Source: Campylobacterales bacterium
Lineage (GTDB): Bacteria > Campylobacterota > Campylobacteria > Campylobacterales > SZUA-545
Reading direction: 5' to 3'
DNA: 6,757 bases
Assembly: GCA_025800305.1 (NCBI GenBank)
Contig: JAOXRY010000251.1
Span: forward strand, 1 to 6,757
Part shown: positions 1-5,759 of the stretch, in pieces
How the letters are laid out: every line of letters starts with the position of its first letter
Numbering within the stretch: the first letter of the stretch is position 1
Translations under genes and position numbers: made by a program
The notes under the pieces: generated by a model
Seen by the model: the letters and a program-made list of their open reading frames with translations, nothing else
Database searches by the model: none
Told to the model about the DNA's origin: nothing

Positions 1-1
1 A

Positions 2-1231
2 TATTCAACAATTCTTCCTTTAAATCTTGGTGCTTACTGGCAAATTGTTGGAGCAAAAGGTTTCTCTCATCTTCTTTATAAACCTTATTCTCCAAAATTA
101 CTTGTTCCTTTTGCAAATACAAACAACTCAATTTTCAGTGAGATTGATAAAAAAGATATTATGCTTTCTCTTCCTTTTGAAAGCTTCTCACCTGTTGAAA
201 AAATGATTGTTGATGCCAGTAGAGATCCAAATGTTCTCTCAATAAGAATCACTCTATATAGAGTTGGTACAAATTCAAAAATTGTTAAAGCTTTAATAGA
301 CGCAGCAGAATCAGGAAAGATGGTTACAGCTGTTGTAGAATTGAAAGCTAGATTTGATGAAGAGAATAATCTATTCTGGGCAAAAGCACTAGAAACAGCA
401 GGTGCTCACGTGATCTATGGAATTAGAGGTTTGAAGATTCATGCAAAAGTTGCCCATGTTATTAGAGAAACAAATGAAGGGCTAAAACACTATGTCCATC
501 TTGCAACAGGAAACTATAACCCAAGTACAGCAAAAGTTTATACTGATATTAGTTTCTTTACATCAAATAAAAAAATTGCAGAAGATGCAACAAAGATCTT
601 TCACCACATTACAGGTTTCTCGAAAAAGACAAAGCTAAGTAAACTGCAAATGTCTCCAACGCAGATAAAGCCTAAAGTTATCTCTTTAATTGAAGCTGAA
701 ATGGAAAAAGGAAAAGAGGGGGAAATTATTGCTAAGGTCAACTCTTTAGTTGATGTTGATGTAATCAGTGCTCTTTATAAAGCTGCAAAAGTAGGTGTAA
801 AAATTAAGCTAATAGTTAGAGGTGTTTGTTCCATTAGACCAGGGGTAAAAGATTTAAGTGAAAATATTCAAGTAATCTCAATAGTAGGAAAATACTTAGA
901 ACATTCAAGGGTATTTTACTTTAAACATGGAGATCCTAAAGTGTACTTTTCAAGTGCAGATTGGATGACAAGAAACCTAGATAGAAGAATTGAGATCTTA
1001 ACACCAGTATTTGATAGAAAAATTGGAAAGTATTTAGAATACTACTTAAGACTTCAATTAAAAGATAATGTTCAAGCAAGAGAGCTTAGAGTTGATGGTG
1101 AGTATTATTCAGTAGAAGATGAGGAAAAGGAGTTTAACTCACAAGAGGTGATGGAAAAACTCTATAGTCAAGCTTATAAAAAACATTCTGGAAATGATTT
1201 TATCATTGAAAAGATGGAGGAACTTTTATAG
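2..1231 (+). CDS. ppk1: Polyphosphate kinase 1, C-terminal part (5'-truncated by window edge)
   Basis: PPK1 reversibly transfers the gamma-phosphate of ATP to long-chain polyphosphate through a phosphohistidine. The frame is open from base 2 with no start, so the gene enters from outside; about 409 of the usual ~690-720 residues are present. An ATG at 161 is internal: the family sequence is already recognisable upstream of it (PLNLGAYW, then LLVPFANTNNSIFSEI). Visible landmarks, numbered from base 2, are PFESFSPV, the VELKARFDEENN segment, GLKIHAK with the histidine (residue 147, base 440) matching the autophosphorylated His435 of E. coli PPK, YVHLATGNYN, the NSLVD segment, and YLEHSR with the second conserved histidine (residue 301, base 902; E. 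coli His592), followed by VYFSSADWMTRNLDRRIE. Both catalytic PLD-like domains are therefore intact. The wording is closest to campylobacterial PPK1 as I remember it. No exopolyphosphatase gene is visible nearby. The family call is secure. Confidence 0.97.
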   Translation, partial: YSTILPLNLGAYWQIVGAKGFSHLLYKPYSPKLLVPFANTNNSIFSEIDKKDIMLSLPFESFSPVEKMIVDASRDPNVLSIRITLYRVGTNSKIVKALIDAAESGKMVTAVVELKARFDEENNLFWAKALETAGAHVIYGIRGLKIHAKVAHVIRETNEGLKHYVHLATGNYNPSTAKVYTDISFFTSNKKIAEDATKIFHHITGFSKKTKLSKLQMSPTQIKPKVISLIEAEMEKGKEGEIIAKVNSLVDVDVISALYKAAKVGVKIKLIVRGVCSIRPGVKDLSENIQVISIVGKYLEHSRVFYFKHGDPKVYFSSADWMTRNLDRRIEILTPVFDRKIGKYLEYYLRLQLKDNVQARELRVDGEYYSVEDEEKEFNSQEVMEKLYSQAYKKHSGNDFIIEKMEELL

Positions 1232-1260
1232 TAGAGTAGGAAAATCCTACTCTACTTTAT
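1231..1260 (+). terminator. Hairpin terminator of ppk1, possibly shared with the converging chemoreceptor gene
   Basis: A perfect 11-bp inverted repeat (1231-1241 with 1245-1255, loop AAA) starts at the last base of the ppk1 stop codon and is followed by TTTAT. The converging minus-strand gene stops at 1257, so the hairpin also lies directly after its TAA. Read on the minus strand, the stem is followed by TATAAAAG, a poor U-tract. Termination should therefore be better for ppk1, and bidirectional function is inference. Confidence 0.6.
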
Positions 1261-2942
1261 TGAGGAATTTCTCCATCAACACAAGGGTGACCGTTATTAT
1301 CAGTTTTAAACTGTGAAAGTTCTTCGTTTAATGAACAAGCGATTTTAGAAAGCTTGTCAAGGTCTGATGTTATTACATCGATTTTTTCAACGTTTTCCTT
1401 TGATAGAAGATCAATATCATTGATTTTGGTAATAATCTTTTCTGCACTTTTTGTAGACTGCTCTACTGCTGTTACGGTGTTTTCCATATTTTTAGTAGTT
1501 TTATCCATAATAGAGACAGAACTATTAATCTGCTCTTCTACTTCATTGGAAGTACCTGAAAGCTTATCAATTTTTTCCATGTTTACATTGATTTCTGTAG
1601 TAATATCGGTGATCGATTGAACAACAACATTTATAGTTGCATTTATTTCTGTAAGACTCTTTTGTGTTCTTTCAGCAAGTTTTCTAACTTCATCAGCAAC
1701 AACAGCGAAACCACGACCATGTTCACCTGCACGAGCTGCTTCAATAGCTGCATTTAATGCTAAAAGGTTAGTCTGTTCTGCAATGTCACTAATAACAATA
1801 AGAACTTCTTTAGTTTGTTCTGTATCTTGCCCAAGTTGATTTAATTTCTCTGCTAATTCATTTTGGCTCTCTACGCTGCTACTTATCTCTTGAGCCATCT
1901 CTGCTATAGAGTGCTTCGCATCACTTAAAGATTTATTGGCTGCAAGAATCTCTTCTTGAACAATTAGGCTCTCTTCAATAGAAGTTTTTAAAACTTGTTG
2001 AATGTCAGAACTCTCTTTTCGTGCTTCATTTGAAAGGGTAGATCCATTTTCTATTTTTTCATGCATTTGCTTTGAACTATTTTCAATTTGAAAAGCAAAT
2101 GCACCATTTTGTTCAGAAGTTGTTTTAGCAGAATCAATAGCATCTTTTGTTACCAATAAAAGCTGATTAAAATCATCAATAATATGTTTTATCTCATCTT
2201 TTCCATTGTAAACAATCTGTTTTGTTAGATCTTTCTCTCTAATAACTTGAGAAATAGTTCTACTGAAAATACTTAGAGATCTTTTGATTGACGCTGGAAT
2301 TAAAAAACCAAAAAGACTTAAAGCGACAAAACTAAAAATCCCCATGGCAATAAAAAACTTTTTAATAAAAGCAAGATCTGACTCAAAAAGATTCATTTGA
2401 GTATTTAAACTTTTATTTGAATATGTTTTTAAAGATACAAGCTCTTTACTCATTTTATCTGTTACTGATTGAAATCCTGAAAGAGCGTCTGTTCTGTCTT
2501 CATCTTCAGCTTCAGGATCTGCAAACTCTTCTATAAGACCTTGTCCCATTATATTCATGCTCTTAAGTCTTGCAGAGATGTTTTTTACAATTTTTTCAAG
2601 TTCTGTAGATTTGAATTTTTTTGCTAATTTTCCCAGTTCAATAGCTTTTTTTTCTATTGATTTATACTCTTTTTTTAGAGTCTCTAGTTCTTTATCTGAT
2701 AGTTCAGATCTTACAGAGGCTTTGGCAAAAATCTGACTTTTAAATTCGTTGACATCTGCCCCAATAGCACTGGATATTTCAATAACCTTTATCTCTTGTA
2801 CTCTTAAGCTTTGAAAGCTCGAATTTACATTTGAAAGTGTGATATTACTATGTACAATTGCCCCACCAAGATAGATTAAACTGAATACCACAAGGACAAT
2901 AACTCTCGTTTGGATGGTAAACTTTGAGAGTAGATTAATCAT
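1257..2942 (-). CDS. Methyl-accepting chemotaxis protein (transmembrane chemoreceptor)
   Basis: This 561-aa inner-membrane receptor should sense a periplasmic signal and control CheA/CheW. Order of parts: short cytoplasmic N-terminus, TM1 about residues 13-31, an all-helical periplasmic region about 32-193 (like 4-helix-bundle sensors, with an acidic patch DPEAEDEDRTD near 142-152), TM2 about 196-216, HAMP about 217-265 (DLTKQI, then DEI and DFNQLL), then a long coiled-coil signalling domain. The conserved hairpin tip runs about residues 385-426 (IAEQTNLLALNAAIEAARAG, then GRGFAVVADEVRKLAERT). The cytoplasmic arms on each side of the tip are roughly 135-140 residues, which suggests one of the longer heptad classes. 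The C-terminus ends HPCVDGEIPQ with no CheR/CheB-binding pentapeptide of the xWxxF/Y type. The start is supported by AAGGAA six bases upstream. It is the last gene of the apparent operon, 47 bp after the porin gene. The ligand cannot be told from sequence. Confidence 0.96.
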   Translation of the reverse strand: MINLLSKFTIQTRVIVLVVFSLIYLGGAIVHSNITLSNVNSSFQSLRVQEIKVIEISSAIGADVNEFKSQIFAKASVRSELSDKELETLKKEYKSIEKKAIELGKLAKKFKSTELEKIVKNISARLKSMNIMGQGLIEEFADPEAEDEDRTDALSGFQSVTDKMSKELVSLKTYSNKSLNTQMNLFESDLAFIKKFFIAMGIFSFVALSLFGFLIPASIKRSLSIFSRTISQVIREKDLTKQIVYNGKDEIKHIIDDFNQLLLVTKDAIDSAKTTSEQNGAFAFQIENSSKQMHEKIENGSTLSNEARKESSDIQQVLKTSIEESLIVQEEILAANKSLSDAKHSIAEMAQEISSSVESQNELAEKLNQLGQDTEQTKEVLIVISDIAEQTNLLALNAAIEAARAGEHGRGFAVVADEVRKLAERTQKSLTEINATINVVVQSITDITTEINVNMEKIDKLSGTSNEVEEQINSSVSIMDKTTKNMENTVTAVEQSTKSAEKIITKINDIDLLSKENVEKIDVITSDLDKLSKIACSLNEELSQFKTDNNGHPCVDGEIPQ

Positions 2943-2954
2943 AATAATTTCCTT
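2943..2954 (-). promoter_or_regulatory. Ribosome-binding site of the chemoreceptor gene
   Basis: On the minus strand the sequence reads AAGGAA (complement of 2949-2954), then six bases, then ATG (2942-2940). This is near-consensus and fixes the start. It lies just 3' of the intercistronic hairpin at 2962-2985, so the hairpin leaves it free. Confidence 0.7.
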
Positions 2955-2961
2955 TTTTATT

Positions 2962-2990
2962 TACTCTACCCAAAAGGGTAGAGTAGTTTT
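2962..2990. terminator. Perfect hairpin between porin and chemoreceptor genes (terminator-like only on the + strand)
   Basis: A perfect 10-bp inverted repeat (2962-2971 TACTCTACCC with 2976-2985 GGGTAGAGTA) closes an AAAA loop. Read on the plus strand it is followed by GTTTTT, the shape of an intrinsic terminator, but no plus-strand gene precedes it. Read on the minus strand, the direction of the operon, it lies four bases after the porin stop codon and is followed by AAATAAAAAA, with no U-tract. On the operon mRNA it is more likely an mRNA-end or processing hairpin that lowers chemoreceptor output relative to porin. The structure is seen; the role is inference. Confidence 0.45.
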
Positions 2991-4420
2991 TAGAATAGTA
3001 GATTAAATAAGAAATATGTATTTTCTACTTTATCAACTGTTTGTGTTGAACCTGTAGCTGGAGTTAATGTGCTAATTTCCATAGGTGTGCCATGATAGTT
3101 TCCACTGTTTGTATAGTCATAGTCAATAGAAGTCATACCAATTCTTAAGTGTGAATATCTATTGATTTCATTGATGATATACATTTCACTAGCAGTACCT
3201 CTCGCTGCTAATTTATTCATAGGATCATTTGCACCCCAAGAGAAATTAACCCAGTTTTTATCACCTTTGTTGTATTCGTAACCAATTTTTACTTTGTTTG
3301 CAAAAGGAAGTGTATATCTTAATCCTGCCCAAATAGCTGAACCAGATTTTTCATCTGTACTCACAGAGTTGGCACCTGTCGTATCAGTACCTAAAAGTCC
3401 AAGGTTCATACCTTCACCTGCTCCAATTGTTCCATCATTATCTCTATCCATAGGCATAAAAGCTACCTTACCATTAGGCTTTACTGTACTCATGCCATAG
3501 TGTGTGAAGAAATCTAGACCACTTCCACCCATATTTGTAAATTCAGCCATTACACCTTGAATTGTGATATCACCTAGAACCTTACTATACCCATTACTTG
3601 TAACCATTTCTGGAACATCTTTAGCAACAACGTGTCCGACTTGGAAAAGACTGTTGTCAACTCCAGGAATTGCAGCATCAAAGAAGAAACCGCTCATGAC
3701 ATTATCTGGAACTGTCTCTTTTACACCTGTATAAGGGTTTGGTGATTGTCTATTTGTATTATGTTCTTGGTAACCTTTACCATAAACAAGTCTAAATGCA
3801 TTCCCTTTATTTTTTGTTAGGTTTTGTAACACAGTTGTTAATACGATGCCATCTGTAGCACCATCAAATGCTAATGCAGAGTATGTTGATTTTCTTACTG
3901 TATTATCTTTGAATTGATGTGAAGGACCATCAGAAGAAGGCTGTCTACCCATTGTTAATACTACAGGAACCTTACCTTTTGCTAAAGTCCAATCTACATA
4001 TGCTCTTTCAACAAAAAAAGTTGAGTTACTTGGTACTCTTCCTTGTTTTGGATCCATGCTTTGTTGACCATTTGGATTTTGATCTGCCCAATATTTATAC
4101 ATTGAGACTCTACCATTAAACTTCATTCTATCATCGATTTGAGATTTAAGGTTTAGGCTAAACTTTGTAGACCAAATATTGCTATCAGAGAAACTAGTTC
4201 CATCAGCCATAGTTTGTTTAAAACCATCCATTCTTTGTCTAAAACCTAGACCAAAGCTAATTTTATTCATTAGAACTTGTGTTTCAATTGTCTCTAGTCT
4301 TTCATCTAGTTCATCCACACTTCCTGCCAACTCTTCAACCTCATCATTTGCCATAGCTATAGTAGAAGCTAAAACAATTGATAAACCTCCTAATAATAAT
4401 TTTTTACTAATATTGTTCAT
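2990..4420 (-). CDS. DUF3373-type outer-membrane porin-like protein
   Basis: A 476-aa secreted beta-barrel protein. Residues 1-24 form a signal peptide (KK, hydrophobic core LLLGGLSIVLAS, then AMA before N25). Residues 26-50 are a short acidic coiled-coil-like segment (VEELAGSVDELDERLETIE), as seen near the N-terminus of several campylobacterial porins and thought to aid trimerisation or periplasmic anchoring. The rest alternates short amphipathic strands with Gly/Asn/Asp-rich loops (FFVERAYVDWTLAKG, VVLTMGRQPSSDGP, AIWAGLRYTLPF, HLRIGMTSIDYDYT) and ends in ENTYFLFNLLF, an aromatic C-terminus typical of BAM substrates. I assign it to the DUF3373 family from memory of these motifs. Substrate is unknown. 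A perfect EF-hand-type loop lies at residues 325-336. The start is supported by AAGGGA six bases upstream. It lies 22 bp after the small secreted protein gene and 47 bp before the chemoreceptor gene, suggesting one operon with the porin as the main product. Confidence 0.85.
   Translation of the reverse strand: MNNISKKLLLGGLSIVLASTIAMANDEVEELAGSVDELDERLETIETQVLMNKISFGLGFRQRMDGFKQTMADGTSFSDSNIWSTKFSLNLKSQIDDRMKFNGRVSMYKYWADQNPNGQQSMDPKQGRVPSNSTFFVERAYVDWTLAKGKVPVVLTMGRQPSSDGPSHQFKDNTVRKSTYSALAFDGATDGIVLTTVLQNLTKNKGNAFRLVYGKGYQEHNTNRQSPNPYTGVKETVPDNVMSGFFFDAAIPGVDNSLFQVGHVVAKDVPEMVTSNGYSKVLGDITIQGVMAEFTNMGGSGLDFFTHYGMSTVKPNGKVAFMPMDRDNDGTIGAGEGMNLGLLGTDTTGANSVSTDEKSGSAIWAGLRYTLPFANKVKIGYEYNKGDKNWVNFSWGANDPMNKLAARGTASEMYIINEINRYSHLRIGMTSIDYDYTNSGNYHGTPMEISTLTPATGSTQTVDKVENTYFLFNLLF
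3413..3448 (-). other. EF-hand-type calcium-binding loop within the porin
   Basis: Residues 325-336 of the porin read DRDNDGTIGAGE. This matches the canonical 12-residue loop: Asp at 1, 3 and 5, Gly at 6, Ile at 8, Glu at 12. It sits between a strand-like segment (GKVAFMPM) and a Gly/Thr/Ser-rich stretch, so probably in an extracellular or periplasmic loop. The match is direct; metal binding is inference, because no flanking helices typical of a full EF-hand are evident. Confidence 0.6.
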
Positions 4421-4432
4421 TTTGTATCCCTT
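4421..4432 (-). promoter_or_regulatory. Ribosome-binding site of the porin gene
   Basis: The minus strand reads AAGGGATACAAA then ATG (4420-4418). The small protein gene just upstream has the nearly identical AAGGGATAAAA before its own ATG (complement of 4704-4714). Both are strong sites with 5-6 base spacing, and they support both starts and comparable high translation of the two secreted products. Confidence 0.65.
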
Positions 4433-4442
4433 GAAATTTCAA

Positions 4443-4703
4443 TTATAAACCAGCAGCTGCAGGTGAGTCTGAATCAGCGGCATGTGATATTAAGTATTTT
4501 TTTAGAGCTTGTTTATCTCCATCACTAAGAGTATCAATGCCAAGTTTTTTCATTTTTCTCTTTTTTTTGAAAACTCTTTCCCATTGTTTAATTGCTTTTG
4601 AACCAGCAGCAATTCCTAGATCTTTTGCAATGTCTGCCCCAGATTTTGCTTCAAGTGAGGCAAAAGATACAAGCAAAAGAAATATGATGAATTTTAATTT
4701 CAT
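4443..4703 (-). CDS. Small secreted protein of unknown function
   Basis: An 86-aa protein with a clear signal peptide: KLK followed by a hydrophobic core (FIIFLLLVSFASL) and a likely cleavage after SLEA at residue 19, leaving a mature protein of about 67 residues. The mature part has a small Gly/Ala segment (DIAKDLGIAAGSKAIKQW), a very basic stretch KKKRKMKK at 47-54, GIDTLSDGDKQALKKYL at about 55-71, and a tail HAADSDSPAAAGL. There is no cysteine, so it binds no c-type heme and is not a lipoprotein. The W...M...G..LS..D...L..YL spacing faintly recalls the C-terminal half of some small class I cytochromes c, but that is too weak for a name. The start has AAGGGA five bases upstream. It is the first gene of the apparent operon with the porin, 22 bp away, and that context suggests an envelope role. 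It is very likely a real gene; its function is not recognised. Confidence 0.75.
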   Translation of the reverse strand: MKLKFIIFLLLVSFASLEAKSGADIAKDLGIAAGSKAIKQWERVFKKKRKMKKLGIDTLSDGDKQALKKYLISHAADSDSPAAAGL

Positions 4704-4869
4704 TTTTATCCCTTATTTTTTTAAGCAAGATGTTAGCAAAGAGGTGATTAAATATTGTTATCTAAGGGTTTATAAAAGTTTATAGTATAATTAATTATTA
4801 TACAAGCTACTCAGAACCGCTGGTCAGTAAAAGATCTTTGAAATTTAAAATAAAAAGTGAGATTTTCAA
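4704..4869. promoter_or_regulatory. Divergent intergenic region with two oppositely facing -10 boxes
   Basis: This 166-bp, very AT-rich spacer separates the minus-strand porin operon from the plus-strand carbonic anhydrase gene. A plus-strand TATAAT lies at 4786-4791 and a minus-strand TATAAT at 4802-4797 (plus strand ATTATA), both around the 12-bp palindrome ATAATTAATTAT at 4787-4798. Neither has a good -35 box, which is normal for sigma-70 promoters of this phylum. Inferred starts would be near 4798 (+) and 4790 (-), giving leaders of about 70 and 90 bases. A GC-richer island, 4809-4828, interrupts the AT-rich sequence and could be an operator. The minus-strand ribosome site is at 4704-4714. 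Promoter use is inferred from motifs only. Confidence 0.45.
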
Positions 4870-5757
4870 ATGGGATTAATAAAATTTAAAAGTTTTTTTC
4901 CAAAAATTGAAAAAAATACATATATTTCTCCAGGTGCAGATGTAATTGGAAGATGTGAAATTGGTGAAGATAGTTCAATTTGGTTTGGAACAATTATACG
5001 AGCAGACGTTCATTTTATCAAGATTGGAAAGCGGACTTCTATACAAGATGGAAGTATGATTCATGTTACCCATTATAAAAAAGCTGATATGAGTGATGGC
5101 AACCCTACAATTATAGGAGATGATGTGACAGTTGGTCATAAGGTTATGCTTCATGGATGTGAAATTGAAAATGGCTGTCTTATTGGTATGAGTGCTACAA
5201 TCTTAGATGGTGCAGTTATTGGAAAGGAATCTATTGTTGGAGCTGGAAGTTTAGTCACTAAGGGAAAAAAGTTTCCGCCTAGATCCTTAATTATGGGAAG
5301 TCCAGCAAAGGTAGTTAGGGAACTTACTGAAGAAGAGGTTGAAGAGCTTTATAGATCTGCAAAAAGATATGTGGGGTTTAAAAATGACTATCTTTATCCA
5401 GAAAGAGACTATAATACCGTCAAAATAAATGAAGGTATAAATATGGAAAAATTTGAAAATGTGTCGGTTGTGAAAGCAGCTAATGTATATTTTGATGGTA
5501 ATGTAACAAGTAGAACTATTGAGTTTGAAAATGGTGAGAAAAAAACTCTTGGAATCATGATGCCAGGAGAGTATGAGTTTGGAACAGAGAAAAAAGAGAT
5601 TATGGAGATCTTAGCTGGAGATCTTGAAATTTTACTTCCTAATGAAGATTCATGGAAGCCTGTTAAAGGTGGAGAAAGCTTTGAGGTTCCTGCCAATTCT
5701 AAGTTTGGAATCAAAATTAAAACAATTACAGATTATTGTTGTAGTTATATAGATTAA
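4870..5757 (+). CDS. Fusion of YrdA-type gamma-carbonic anhydrase with PpnP nucleoside phosphorylase
   Basis: One uninterrupted 295-aa frame with two recognisable proteins. Residues 1-~178 form a left-handed beta-helix of hexapeptide repeats like E. coli YrdA (about 184 aa): RADVHFIKIG, IQDGSMIHVTH, DDVTVGHKVMLHGC, IGMSATILDGA, VGAGSLV, MGSPAKVVREL, then a C-terminal helix. The gamma-carbonic anhydrase residues are present: Arg44, Asp46, Gln59, Asp60 and zinc ligands His65, His90, His95. CO2 hydration is plausible, although many YrdA-like proteins have little measured activity. Residues 192-295 match PpnP (YaiE/DUF1255), a small cupin that phosphorolyses purine and pyrimidine nucleosides to base plus ribose-1-phosphate: VYFDGNVTSRTIEF, KTLGIMMPGEYEFGT, EIMEILAGDLEILLP, SFEVPANSKF, DYCCSY. 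The linker is only about 13 residues. A weak AGTGAG lies eight bases before ATG 4870. A terminator follows. The domains could be a true fusion or two ancestral adjacent genes joined by a lost stop. Confidence 0.88.
   Translation: MGLIKFKSFFPKIEKNTYISPGADVIGRCEIGEDSSIWFGTIIRADVHFIKIGKRTSIQDGSMIHVTHYKKADMSDGNPTIIGDDVTVGHKVMLHGCEIENGCLIGMSATILDGAVIGKESIVGAGSLVTKGKKFPPRSLIMGSPAKVVRELTEEEVEELYRSAKRYVGFKNDYLYPERDYNTVKINEGINMEKFENVSVVKAANVYFDGNVTSRTIEFENGEKKTLGIMMPGEYEFGTEKKEIMEILAGDLEILLPNEDSWKPVKGGESFEVPANSKFGIKIKTITDYCCSYID
5431..5442 (+). promoter_or_regulatory. Internal ribosome-binding site ahead of the PpnP part
   Basis: GAAGG at 5431-5435 is followed by seven bases and ATG at 5443-5445, in frame with the long gene and exactly where free-standing PpnP proteins begin. 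This is a better Shine-Dalgarno match and spacing than that of the upstream start at 4870. It suggests that PpnP may also be made alone, as a relic of a once separate gene. Confidence 0.5.
5443..5757 (+). CDS. ppnP: Possible separately translated PpnP (pyrimidine/purine nucleoside phosphorylase)
   Basis: Starting at the internal ATG gives a 104-aa protein that aligns end to end with stand-alone PpnP (E. coli YaiE, 94 aa), beginning MEKFENVSVVKAANVYFDGN and ending DYCCSYID. PpnP is a one-domain cupin that forms homodimers and cleaves nucleosides with phosphate, in the cytoplasm. The segment is complete, so it could fold and work by itself. It overlaps the C-terminal third of the 4870-5757 frame in the same phase. 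Whether the cell makes the long fusion, this short form, or both cannot be settled from sequence. The domain identity is firm; independent translation is inference. Confidence 0.5.
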   Translation: MEKFENVSVVKAANVYFDGNVTSRTIEFENGEKKTLGIMMPGEYEFGTEKKEIMEILAGDLEILLPNEDSWKPVKGGESFEVPANSKFGIKIKTITDYCCSYID

Positions 5758-5759
5758 AA

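Noticed and set aside
161..163. ATG at 161 as the start of the polyphosphate kinase gene
   Set aside because: Recognisable PPK1 sequence is already encoded in the same frame from base 2, so this Met is internal and the gene is cut by the window edge.
1354..1620. Plus-strand open frame of 88 codons
   Set aside because: It lies wholly inside the chemoreceptor gene on the other strand; its Ser/Ile/Val/Phe-rich product mirrors the coiled-coil codons and resembles no family I know.
1257..2985. Chemoreceptor gene as a mobile cassette bounded by repeats
   Set aside because: The shared hairpin core is short, there is no transposase, integrase or target duplication, and the gene fits the composition of its neighbours.
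3294..3500. Plus-strand open frame of 68 codons
   Set aside because: Antisense to the porin gene, no ribosome site or family likeness.
3919..4119. Plus-strand open frame of 66 codons
   Set aside because: Antisense to the porin gene, chance frame.
4179..4448. Plus-strand open frame of 89 codons
   Set aside because: Antisense to the start of the porin gene; the opposing signal peptide and ribosome site are far more convincing.
4537..4785. Plus-strand open frame of 82 codons
   Set aside because: Mostly antisense to the small secreted protein gene, running into the intergenic region. The minus-strand frame has a clear signal peptide and ribosome site, this one has neither.
4837..4870. TTTGAAA/TTTCAAA inverted repeat around the carbonic anhydrase ribosome site as a regulatory stem-loop
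   Set aside because: Only seven AT-dominated pairs with a 20-base loop; easily expected by chance in such AT-rich DNA and unlikely to be stable.
5409..5714. Minus-strand open frame of 101 codons
   Set aside because: Complement of the PpnP domain, which is securely recognised on the plus strand.
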